NCBI GenBank assembly: GCA_903939665.1
Contig: CAJAHZ010000182.1
Location: 1 to 5,176, forward strand
DNA from: an uncultured Pseudomonadota bacterium
Lineage (GTDB): Bacteria; Pseudomonadota; Gammaproteobacteria; Burkholderiales; Rhodocyclaceae
DNA: 5,176 bases
Reading direction: 5' to 3'
In this document: positions 1 to 5,176 of the stretch, piece by piece
How positions within the stretch are numbered: position 1 is the first letter of the stretch
Layout: every line of letters begins with the position of its first letter
Translations under genes and position numbers: made by a program
Notes under the pieces: generated by a model
Seen by the model: the letters and a program-made list of their open reading frames with translations, nothing else
Told to the model about the DNA's origin: nothing
Databases searched by the model: none

Positions 1-391
1 CCATCAAATCGATATCACTCAATGCCGTATCAGTGCCTTTGGCGACAGAACCGTACACAAACGCAACCTGGATACGGCCAGCAACATCAGCCAGCGCTGC
101 ACGCAACACGTCAGCCATACCCACGGACTTAAGCACAATCCCCCGTAATTCGGCAAAAATTGGAGACGACGGATTGGCCTGGTAGTGCTTCTGGTTGCCA
201 ATGGGCGTAACCGTTACGAGCTCGGCAGAAACCAGTTTTTCAAGCTCTCGCTGCAGGGCGCCGCGCCCCGCATTTGTCAGTCGCTGCAACTCGTTTCCGA
301 AAAATGACCGATCTGCTTGCCCGAACAAAAGCCCCAGCACGCGCCGCTGGAGGCCAGAGAAAAGTGCATCGGCAAAAGCTGTCTTATTCAT
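1..391 (-). CDS. Winged-helix / nucleotidyltransferase (MNT) domain protein, 3' end cut by window edge
   Basis: Reading minus from 391 gives 130 residues without a stop before the edge. Residues about 8-70 look like a winged helix: LQRRVLGLLFG, then the recognition-helix region ELQRLTNAGRGALQRELEKL and a wing ending GNQKHYQANP. Residues 112-129 (VYGSVAKGTDTALSDIDL) carry the nucleotidyltransferase signature, Gly114-Ser115 followed by Asp126-x-Asp128, the metal-binding pair of MNT-type domains. The combination is a widespread proteobacterial family usually annotated only as nucleotidyltransferase-domain protein; its biochemical role is not established. Related MNT proteins act as antitoxins beside HEPN partners, but any partner would lie left of position 1. 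An in-frame ATG at 397 (adding Met-Gly) is an equally good start, because the promoter would place the transcript start right next to it. The gene is not functionally connected to the hydrogenase genes as far as can be seen. Confidence 0.85.
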   Translation of the reverse strand, partial: MNKTAFADALFSGLQRRVLGLLFGQADRSFFGNELQRLTNAGRGALQRELEKLVSAELVTVTPIGNQKHYQANPSSPIFAELRGIVLKSVGMADVLRAALADVAGRIQVAFVYGSVAKGTDTALSDIDLM

Positions 392-430
392 CCCCATATC
401 GAGGATTATAGCGCCCTTTTTGGGGATGAA
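387..430. promoter_or_regulatory. Perfect 10-bp inverted repeat around the promoter (candidate operator)
   Basis: TTCATCCCCA at 387-396 and its exact complement TGGGGATGAA at 421-430 flank a 24-bp spacer holding the TATAAT box. Arm centres are 34 bp apart, roughly three helical turns, so both arms face about the same side of the DNA. One arm covers the likely start codon(s), the other overlaps the -35 to -10 spacer and part of the -35. This geometry suits a dimeric winged-helix repressor, and the gene downstream encodes such a domain, so autoregulation is the simplest inference. The arms could also pair as an RNA hairpin only if transcription began upstream. Confidence 0.5.
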
Positions 431-432
431 AA
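397..432 (-). promoter_or_regulatory. Probable sigma-70 promoter of the wHTH-MNT gene, near-leaderless
   Basis: Minus strand 410-405 reads TATAAT, a perfect -10. Sixteen bases upstream, 432-427 reads TTTTCA, a weak 4/6 match to the -35 consensus. A start six to eight bases below the -10 falls at about 400-398, directly beside the ATG at 397 and seven to nine bases before the ATG at 391, so the messenger would have almost no leader. No Shine-Dalgarno at normal spacing fits in it; the GGGG before the 391 ATG directly abuts the codon. This is prediction from sequence only. Confidence 0.6.
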
Positions 433-460
433 GACTTGCCGAAGCATTGCTCGCCGATCG

Positions 461-505
461 GCCATCTAAATCTTGCTGCAGGGTGCCGCGCGCCGCATCT
501 GTCAG
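461..505 (-). pseudogene. Decayed fragment of a second wHTH-MNT gene copy
   Basis: Positions 471-505 match 246-280, inside the intact wHTH gene, at 31 of 35 bases in the same orientation. On the minus strand the fragment reads LTDAARGTLQQDL, against LTNAGRGALQREL in the intact protein: the recognition-helix region of the winged helix. Similarity fades below 471 and no start or rest of the domain is visible, so it is a relic and not a gene. It begins 15 bases beyond the hybE stop. The two copies lie exactly 225 bp apart, which keeps them in the same reading frame. A partial tandem duplication followed by loss is the likely origin. Confidence 0.55.
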
Positions 506-519
506 CCCGATAGGAGTGC

Positions 520-1077
520 TCAGCGCCGGGCGACGCGACGAAAGAAGGCGCGGCGGGAAGGATCAGGTTGGTCGGCATCGGCAACGGAGGATACCGGCGA
601 CGCTTCTTCGACCACGGGCGGTGCGGTAAACAATGCTTCAAGCGCGGCTTCCGCAGTCGCCCGCGCTATGTCCTGCGAGTCGAACTGACTGACCTGGGTA
701 ATCAACGCACAATACTGGTAAGCAGGGATTTCAGCCGAGGCATCGTCGTCGGCAATGAACTCCAGTTCGCCTGCCGGGAAGGCGATATTGCAGCGCTCGC
801 CGGAAGGGCGGTCGGACCATAGCTCGCCACCGCCGGGCAAGACGAAGAGGTTGAGAAACCACGGGGTGATGACCGCACCGACCCAATCGCCTTTCCAGTG
901 ACGAAAACCGACAACCTCAACCGACAAGGCGCGATTGACCCAAGGCATGTCGTGCATGCTCGTTTCCCAGATGCGGCGGTACATGGCCTCCAGGCGAGGC
1001 GCCGGATCTTCGGCGATGGCGCCGGCGGGCGGTGGCTGCGGCGCCTGATACGCCGGCGTGCGAATGCGTTTATTCAT
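520..1077 (-). CDS. hybE: [NiFe]-hydrogenase assembly chaperone HybE
   Basis: 185 residues, against about 162 for E. coli HybE. The family core runs from about residue 28 to 150: RLEAMYRRIWETSMHDMPWVN, then ALSVEVVGFRHWKGDWVG, the hallmark ITPWFLNLFVLPG (70-82) and the closing AYQYCALITQVSQF. The family acts in the cytoplasm in the folding or export proofreading of Hyd-2-type hydrogenase subunits. Residues 1-27 form a proline-rich lead-in and 151-173 an acidic linker; the tail SRRAFFRRVARR (174-185) resembles a twin-arginine motif placed at the wrong end of the protein. The E. coli protein ends in a comparable Arg-rich stretch, so the tail is probably a family trait. An in-frame TAA at 1083-1081 rules out a start further upstream; the next ATG (residue 32) would cut into the core. 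No Shine-Dalgarno is visible before 1077, where a palindromic repeat directly abuts the start codon. It is the last gene of the cluster here. Confidence 0.9.
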   Translation of the reverse strand: MNKRIRTPAYQAPQPPPAGAIAEDPAPRLEAMYRRIWETSMHDMPWVNRALSVEVVGFRHWKGDWVGAVITPWFLNLFVLPGGGELWSDRPSGERCNIAFPAGELEFIADDDASAEIPAYQYCALITQVSQFDSQDIARATAEAALEALFTAPPVVEEASPVSSVADADQPDPSRRAFFRRVARR

Positions 1078-1255
1078 TGATTAGTATTCAGTCAACGAGA
1101 AAGAGCGAACCACCAAGACACCAAGTTCACCAAGGCACACCAAGTTAACGCCTGGTTTAGCCCAGAGGGCTTTCCATCTTGGTGAAACTTTGTGAACTTG
1201 GTGTCTTGGTGGTGATGATTTTTCGTCGCCTTTCAACATGACTGACTGCTAATCA
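1078..1255. repeat. 178-bp imperfect palindromic element filling the hypC-hybE gap
   Basis: Outer arms: TGATTAGTATTCAGTCA at 1078-1094 and, on the other strand, TGATTAGCAGTCAGTCA at 1255-1239, 15 of 17 identical. Inner arms: 1109-1144 and 1178-1213, 32 of 36 identical, with the outermost 22 bp perfect. Between outer and inner arms there is further weak matching (GAAAG..GCGA). Each inner arm holds four heptamers, CACCAAG at 1111, 1119, 1128 and 1138 and the complement ending at 1211, 1203, 1194 (one mismatch) and 1184, stepping by 8, 9 and 10 bp in mirror order. The 33-base loop contains a small stem, AGCCC/GGGCT at 1159-1163/1167-1171. No coding frame or transposase is present. Similar CACCAAG-rich intergenic repeats are recalled from other environmental bacteria, but this was not searched. 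In RNA it would fold into a long hairpin between the hypC and hybE messages. Confidence 0.85.
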
Positions 1256-1542
1256 TCACGGCTGTGCAGATCGGCGAAGTGCCGTGTCGGATCGTAATCG
1301 CCGTCGAGTGACGCGGAAAGCGCGGCCAATGCATCCTCGATCAGCGCGCGCTCATCGTCGTCAATCACTTCCTTGGCCAAACCGAGGGAAGCAAGAATCC
1401 AGGTACCCACCGGCTGCTGACCGATCAGCATCATGTTCACGCGCTCGCGCCGAATTGCATCACCTTGCGGACGCTCGACGATGGCAAAATCGCCGTTCTC
1501 GCCTTCGATGGCGACGATCTGCATCGGAATCGACAGGCACAT
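1249..1542 (-). CDS. hypC: HypC/HybG/HupF-family hydrogenase maturation chaperone
   Basis: 97 residues, normal for the family. The N-terminus MCLSIPMQIV carries the essential Cys2, exposed after removal of Met1, that binds the Fe(CN)2CO precursor and the large subunit precursor. Residues 3-60 form the small beta-barrel, closing with VGTWILASLGLAKEVID (45-61). In E. coli HypC the matching stretch has His51, a second iron-contact residue; here it aligns with Ser52. That, and the longer tail (DYDPTRHF, 82-89), points to the HupF branch and away from classical HypC. The start ATG overlaps the hybD stop by one base (TGATG, 1544-1540) and has no clear ribosome site of its own, so translation is probably coupled to hybD. 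The TAG stop lies within the end of the downstream palindromic repeat. It acts in the cytoplasm, delivering the active-site iron unit to the HybC precursor. Confidence 0.9.
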   Translation of the reverse strand: MCLSIPMQIVAIEGENGDFAIVERPQGDAIRRERVNMMLIGQQPVGTWILASLGLAKEVIDDDERALIEDALAALSASLDGDYDPTRHFADLHSRDD

Positions 1543-2033
1543 CAGGCAGCCTGCGCCGCACGAGCCGGCGCGACAATGTCGAGCATGGCCAGTTCGTCGA
1601 TCACCATGCGCATCAGCTCCGGCATTTTCGCTTCAACCTCGGGCGTCAGTTCCATGCCAAGTGCCAGCGATACCGGCTGAATGCCGAGAATGGTCGTGTA
1701 TTTCGGCGCCTTGCCGACCAGTTCGAGGGTCGCCAGCACATCGGACAGGCCGATCTGGTGCGGCGACAACTTGGTCTTGAAGAACACCGGCACCGCATCA
1801 CCCGCCAGGCGGATTGGCGTTGCCGGCGCCTTGCCGCCGCGAATCGCGTCGACCATGATCAGGGCGTCGAGATCTTCAAGATCTTCCAGCATCTCCATGC
1901 CACAAGTGCCACCGTCGATAATCTCGACTTCCGGCGGCAAACAGTAGGCCAACGGCAGCCGCTCGATCACACGAACGCCCACCCCTTCATCGCTCAGCAA
2001 GATATTGCCGGCGCCCAGCACCACGATACGCAT
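1542..2033 (-). CDS. hybD: Hydrogenase 2 maturation endopeptidase HybD
   Basis: 163 residues, against 164 in E. coli HybD. The protease removes the C-terminal peptide of the large subunit after nickel insertion, locking the active site. The nickel-sensing residues are in place: Glu16 in GNILLSDEGVG (9-19), Asp62 in LIMVDAIRGG (58-67) and His92 in SPHQIG (90-95), matching Glu16, Asp62 and His93 of E. coli. The fold is the usual alpha/beta one starting MRIVVLGAGN. The open frame continues upstream to 2102, but the start at 2033 fits the family N-terminus and has GGGG about 6 bases before it (minus 2044-2041); the upstream extension runs through a hairpin and has no family match. It lies 78 bases after hybC and overlaps the next gene by one base. 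The cognate substrate is certainly the adjacent HybC. Confidence 0.95.
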   Translation of the reverse strand: MRIVVLGAGNILLSDEGVGVRVIERLPLAYCLPPEVEIIDGGTCGMEMLEDLEDLDALIMVDAIRGGKAPATPIRLAGDAVPVFFKTKLSPHQIGLSDVLATLELVGKAPKYTTILGIQPVSLALGMELTPEVEAKMPELMRMVIDELAMLDIVAPARAAQAA

Positions 2034-2060
2034 TGATTTCCCCGATCCAGACAAGAAGAA

Positions 2061-2085
2061 GGCGCAAGGATTATATCCTTGCGCC
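2061..2085 (-). terminator. Perfect 11-bp hairpin between hybC and hybD, possible attenuator or mRNA-processing site
   Basis: GGCGCAAGGAT and its exact complement ATCCTTGCGCC (2061-2071 and 2075-2085) enclose a three-base loop. In the direction of transcription (minus) the stem is followed by TTCTTCTTGTC, which is T-rich but not a clean U run. It starts 26 bases after the hybC stop and ends 27 bases before the hybD start. A leaky terminator or a stabilising 3' end for the structural-gene message would both lower hybD, hypC and hybE expression relative to hybABC, as fits maturation genes needed in small amounts. Which of these applies cannot be told from sequence. Confidence 0.65.
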
Positions 2086-2111
2086 CCATCAGCAAACTGC
2101 ATATTGCCGGA

Positions 2112-3815
2112 TCAAACGGCCGTTACCTTGACCACTTCCTTGTGCTCTTCATCGACGATATGCACCGCGCAGGCGAGGCAAGGGTCGAAGGAATGCACCG
2201 TACGCAGTACTTCAAGCGGCTGATCCGGCACCGCGACCGGCGTGCCCACCAGACAGGCTTCATACGCACCCGGCTCGTCCTTCTCGTTACGCGGCGCGGC
2301 ATTCCAGGTGGTCGGCACGACGCACTGATAGTTCTTGATCTTGCCATCGTTGATCACCACCCAGTGCGAGAGCAGACCGCGCGGTGCTTCATGAACGCCC
2401 ACGCCGCTGATTTCGCCCTTCGGGAACACCGGCTTGTTGAAGGTCTTGAGGTCGCCCTTGGCCATGTTGGCGAGCAACAGATCCCACTGCTTGGTCAGCT
2501 CATCGACCTGCACGGCGCAGGAAACGGCACGCGCCGCGTGGCGACCGATGGTCGAGTGCAGCGCACCGAGGCCAACCTTGGTCTTCGCCACCGCCGACAC
2601 CAAGTCAAGCGCCTTGGTGGCGTAGTCGATGGTTGGCTGATGCTTGGCGGCAACCATTGCCAGCACACGCGGCAACGGGCCCACCTGCATCGGCTTGCCG
2701 TAGAAGGTCGGCGACTTCAGCCACGAATACTTGCCATCGTCCTGGAAGTCGGTGTATTGCGGCTTCGTCTCGCCCTTGTAGGGATGCAGCGGGCCCTTGC
2801 CGCCTTCGTACCACGAGTGCTTGACCGACTCGGCAACGCCATCGGTGAAATACTTGTCGTCGTGCGTCTTGATTTCCTTGAACGTTGCCAGGTCGCCGTT
2901 GGCGATATGGCCACCGGGCAATGCGAAAACAGTCCCTTTGCCATCGAGCGGAATATCCGGGATCGAGATGTAATCGGTAATACCACGACCGACGGCTGTC
3001 CAGTCCGGGTAAAAACCGCCAACCACGGCGACATCGACCAGATAGACGTTCTTGATGAAATCATCGAGCTTGACGATCCATTCCTTGACGGCAAGCAGGC
3101 GTTCAACCGTCAGCACCGACTGCGAATCGGTCGCCAGCGCGTTGGCCACGCCACCGACAGCGACGTTCTGGATGTGCGGCGACTTGGAACCGAGCACGGC
3201 AACAATCTTGTTGGCATAACGCTGAACTTCCAGCGCCTGCAGATAATGCGCGGTGGCGATCAGGTTCACTTCGGGCGGCAGTTTCATTGCCGGGTGGCCC
3301 CAATAGCCGTTGGTGAAGATGCCGAGCTGGCCGGTGCCGACAAAACCTGACAGGCGATCCTTGACCTTGGTGAACTCGGCCTTGCTGTTGCCGGACCAGT
3401 TTGAAAGGCTTTCGGCGAGGCTCGCCGCCTTGCCCGGATCAGCCTTCAGCGCGCTGGTGACATCAACCCAGTCAAGTGCCGAGAGGTGGTAAAAATGCAC
3501 GATATGGTCGTGAATGGCGTGCGCCAGAATGATCAGGTTGCGGATGTACTGGGCATTGACCGGGATTTCCAGATGCAGCGCGTTTTCAACGGCACGCACC
3601 GAGGCAATTGCATGCACCGTGGTGCAAACGCCGCAGATACGCTGGGTAATCGCCCAGGCATCGCGCGGATCGCGGCCGATAAGGATGTTTTCGACGCCGC
3701 GCCACATCTGGCCCGAAGCCCAGGCTTTGGTGACCTTGCCGCCGTCAACTTCGACGTCAACACGCAGGTGGCCTTCAATTCGGGTGACCGGATCAATCGT
3801 AACTCTTTTGGACAT
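2112..3815 (-). CDS. hybC: [NiFe]-hydrogenase 2 large (catalytic) subunit HybC
   Basis: 567 residues, the same length as E. coli HybC. It oxidises H2 at a NiFe(CN)2CO centre and passes electrons to the small subunit; the folded pair is exported by the small subunit's Tat signal, so HybC has no signal peptide itself. The N-terminal ligand motif is RICGVC (59-64; Cys61 and Cys64, His68 nearby), the C-terminal one DPCLACAVH (544-552; Cys546 and Cys549). HybD would cut after His552, releasing a 15-residue tail, the same position as in E. coli. Glu14 (TRIEGH) and Arg479 (EAPRG), implicated in proton transfer and H2 activation in this group, are conserved. All four ligands are cysteine, with no selenocysteine. 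AGGAGA lies about 7 bases before the ATG. It starts 22 bases after hybB and is followed by a hairpin before hybD. Group 1c (Hyd-2-like) assignment rests on length, motifs and the hybAB neighbours. Confidence 0.98.
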   Translation of the reverse strand: MSKRVTIDPVTRIEGHLRVDVEVDGGKVTKAWASGQMWRGVENILIGRDPRDAWAITQRICGVCTTVHAIASVRAVENALHLEIPVNAQYIRNLIILAHAIHDHIVHFYHLSALDWVDVTSALKADPGKAASLAESLSNWSGNSKAEFTKVKDRLSGFVGTGQLGIFTNGYWGHPAMKLPPEVNLIATAHYLQALEVQRYANKIVAVLGSKSPHIQNVAVGGVANALATDSQSVLTVERLLAVKEWIVKLDDFIKNVYLVDVAVVGGFYPDWTAVGRGITDYISIPDIPLDGKGTVFALPGGHIANGDLATFKEIKTHDDKYFTDGVAESVKHSWYEGGKGPLHPYKGETKPQYTDFQDDGKYSWLKSPTFYGKPMQVGPLPRVLAMVAAKHQPTIDYATKALDLVSAVAKTKVGLGALHSTIGRHAARAVSCAVQVDELTKQWDLLLANMAKGDLKTFNKPVFPKGEISGVGVHEAPRGLLSHWVVINDGKIKNYQCVVPTTWNAAPRNEKDEPGAYEACLVGTPVAVPDQPLEVLRTVHSFDPCLACAVHIVDEEHKEVVKVTAV

Positions 3816-3837
3816 TTTTTATCTCCTGAAACCTGGG

Positions 3838-5013
3838 TTAGCTGCGTGCGCTGTAAGCATGCGCCTCTTCACGCGGCAGAACCGGGAAGCGACGGGTGAT
3901 GATGATGTAGCCGATGACTTCGATCGCGAACATGCCGAGGGTAACCAGCAGTTCCGGCACCGACGGGAAGTAGCTCCAGCCCGGCCCTGTGTCGTAGCCG
4001 ATCAGGAAACCGTTGATGCGCAGGAAGACGCCCCCGAGCATGATCGCAATGCCGGCGATGAACAGCCGTGCCGGATTGTTGCGCGCTTCGGCGCTACCGA
4101 TGAGCAGGAAGGGCGCAACAAAGCAGAGGTTCTCGATCCAGAACGAGAGCGCGACGACCGTTGGTTTGAAGGCTTCTCCGAGCGCGCCGCGCCAAACGAT
4201 GTCGCCAAAGCGGACGACAAGATAGACCGCCAGTACGCCGAGCATGATTTTCGCCATCGGATTGAGCAGATGGGTTTCGATCTGCCGGCGGTATCCCGAC
4301 GCAGCGATGCACGACTCAAAGAGCACCACCCCGTAGCCGATGGCAATGGCCGTCAGCAGGTAGATGAGCGGCAAGAACTGCGTTTGCCACAGCGGATTGA
4401 TCTGCGTACCCATCACCACCAGCAGCGTGCCAAGTGAAGACTGGTGCATCATCGGCAGGACGGTGCCGAGCGCAACAAGGAAGAACAGCACCTTGTTCAG
4501 CTTGCGCTTGGCGTCTTTCATGCCCCACTTCTCGAAGAAGACCGGCGAGAACTCAAGCCACATGACAACGATGTAGGCTGAGATACATACCGCCACTTCG
4601 AACATCACCGAGTTGGGGTTGGCGTAGCCCGGCGAAAAAATGTGCCAGAAGTTCCACCAGCGACCGAGGTCGAAGAGGACGCCGATACCGGCCAGCGTAT
4701 AGCCGAACAGGCTGGCAAGCAGCGCCGGGCGAACCAGCGGGTGGTATTCGCCCTTGTTGAAGATATACACCAGCATGGCAACCGAGAAGCCGCCGCAGGC
4801 GAAGGCCGAACCGATCACGACATCGACGACCACCCAGATGCCGAAGGGGTAGCCATCATTGAGGTTGGTAACCGCACCGAGACCGAAGATGAGACGCACG
4901 ATGAGTACGGCGACCATCACGGCGATCAGCACACCGCTGACCGTCGTCGCGGCATTCATCAGGCTGCCGCCCACCGGTGCCGGCGCAGCGTGTTGCACGG
5001 ATTTTCCGGCCAT
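3838..5013 (-). CDS. hybB: Hydrogenase 2 integral membrane subunit HybB (NrfD/PsrC family)
   Basis: 391 residues, against 392 in E. coli HybB. About ten hydrophobic segments can be read, near residues 22-46, 58-85, 97-117, 136-160, 174-203, 213-235, 256-274, 284-306, 316-340 and 352-373, the pattern of the NrfD/PsrC quinone-reducing membrane proteins. It has no haem or iron-sulfur motif, as expected of the family. It takes electrons from HybA and reduces menaquinone or ubiquinone in the inner membrane; in E. coli this branch is linked to proton movement. The acidic GRWWNFWHIFSPGYANPNS loop (117-135) and the SFWIENLCF segment (290-298) are typical of the HybB branch. The start at 5013 is preceded by GGGGAG about 9 bases upstream, lying inside the last codons of hybA; only two bases separate the hybA stop from this ATG, so the two are translationally coupled. 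The last residues (EEAHAYSARS) are cytoplasmic or periplasmic and unremarkable. Confidence 0.96.
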   Translation of the reverse strand: MAGKSVQHAAPAPVGGSLMNAATTVSGVLIAVMVAVLIVRLIFGLGAVTNLNDGYPFGIWVVVDVVIGSAFACGGFSVAMLVYIFNKGEYHPLVRPALLASLFGYTLAGIGVLFDLGRWWNFWHIFSPGYANPNSVMFEVAVCISAYIVVMWLEFSPVFFEKWGMKDAKRKLNKVLFFLVALGTVLPMMHQSSLGTLLVVMGTQINPLWQTQFLPLIYLLTAIAIGYGVVLFESCIAASGYRRQIETHLLNPMAKIMLGVLAVYLVVRFGDIVWRGALGEAFKPTVVALSFWIENLCFVAPFLLIGSAEARNNPARLFIAGIAIMLGGVFLRINGFLIGYDTGPGWSYFPSVPELLVTLGMFAIEVIGYIIITRRFPVLPREEAHAYSARS

Positions 5014-5015
5014 GA

Positions 5016-5176
5016 TTACTTCTCCCCTTTCTGTTCGTCAGCATCATCGTCGTGGACGTTGCGCTTGGCGATGAAGGTCATCGCACCGAGCACGGCAAAC
5101 GGCATGATCAGGCCACCGTAGAGCGCATGCTGGATGTTTTCAGAATGCGCTGCCGCCGCCTCAGGAGGCAGGTTCG
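5016..5176 (-). CDS. hybA: Hydrogenase 2 ferredoxin-type electron carrier HybA, C-terminal part only
   Basis: Only the last 52 codons lie in the window; the rest, including the iron-sulfur ligands and Tat signal, is beyond the right edge. The visible part reads NLPPEAAAAHSENIQHALYG and then a single hydrophobic stretch (GLIMPFAVLGAMTFIA, fragment residues 21-36) followed by KRN and a charged tail, HDDDADEQKGEK. A C-terminal membrane anchor followed by a short charged tail is the known end of HybA, which sits on the periplasmic face and passes electrons from the small subunit to HybB. The TAA stop (5018-5016) is two bases before the hybB ATG. Identity rests on the anchor, the tail and its place directly before hybB; it is too short to judge subgroup. 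Confidence 0.85.
   Translation of the reverse strand, partial: NLPPEAAAAHSENIQHALYGGLIMPFAVLGAMTFIAKRNVHDDDADEQKGEK

Noticed and set aside
453..462. GCCGATCGGC palindrome as the terminator of the hyb operon
   Set aside because: Only a 10-bp self-complementary site with no loop and no T run; too short to form a terminator hairpin.
520..641. HybE tail as a genuine Tat signal peptide
   Set aside because: It is at the C-terminus with no hydrophobic segment or cleavage site after it.
1109..1213. CACCAAG repeats as a CRISPR array
   Set aside because: Units are seven bases with one- to three-base gaps and lie in inverted arms; there are no spacers of CRISPR length.
1284..2036. Plus-strand open frame of 250 codons opposite hybD and hypC
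   Set aside because: Arg/His-rich antisense shadow covering two genes with clear family motifs.
2034..2102. Upstream start for hybD at 2102
   Set aside because: The extra 23 residues run through the hairpin, match nothing in the family, and the Met at 2033 gives the standard N-terminus with Glu16 at the expected position.
2079..3350. Plus-strand open frame of 423 codons opposite hybC
   Set aside because: It mirrors the codon periodicity of hybC in a GC-rich genome, its translation is rich in Arg, His and Gln with no domain pattern, and hybC itself is unambiguous.
3514..4437. Plus-strand open frame of 307 codons across the hybB-hybC junction
   Set aside because: It spans the ends of two real genes on the other strand, has no recognisable motif and looks like a low-complexity charged shadow.

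Overview
The window holds the distal part of a uptake [NiFe]-hydrogenase operon of the Hyd-2 (hyb) type, read entirely on the minus strand. From the right edge leftwards the order is hybA (3' end only), hybB, hybC, hybD, a HypC/HybG/HupF-family chaperone gene and hybE. At the left edge is an unrelated minus-strand gene, cut by the window, for a winged-helix plus nucleotidyltransferase (MNT) protein. Codon use, moderately high GC and the hybD-hypC/hupF-hybE order suggest a betaproteobacterium, perhaps Rhodocyclaceae (Azonexus/Dechloromonas-like). That placement is inference from family resemblance and was not searched.

Layout, right to left: 5176-5016, C-terminal membrane anchor of the HybA ferredoxin subunit; 5013-3838, HybB, the NrfD-family quinone-side membrane subunit; 3815-2112, HybC, the catalytic large subunit with both NiFe-binding motifs and a 15-residue cleavable tail; 2111-2034, a gap with a perfect 11-bp hairpin; 2033-1542, HybD, the nickel-dependent endopeptidase that removes that tail; 1542-1249, HypC/HupF-type chaperone, overlapping hybD by one base; 1255-1078, a 178-bp imperfect palindrome built from phased CACCAAG heptamers; 1077-520, HybE chaperone; 519-398, a short spacer with a decayed gene fragment and a promoter inside a perfect inverted repeat; 391-1, the wHTH-MNT protein.

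How they work together: HybC (with the small subunit HybO, not in the window) oxidises H2 on the periplasmic side; HybA carries electrons to HybB, which passes them to quinone. HybD, the HypC/HupF-type protein and HybE mature the large subunit and its partner. The remaining hyp genes (hypA, B, D, E, F) are not here and must lie elsewhere.

The least ordinary parts are the non-coding ones: the 178-bp palindrome filling the whole hypC-hybE gap, the 10-bp perfect inverted repeat around a near-leaderless promoter of the wHTH-MNT gene, and the decayed duplicate of part of that gene just downstream of hybE.
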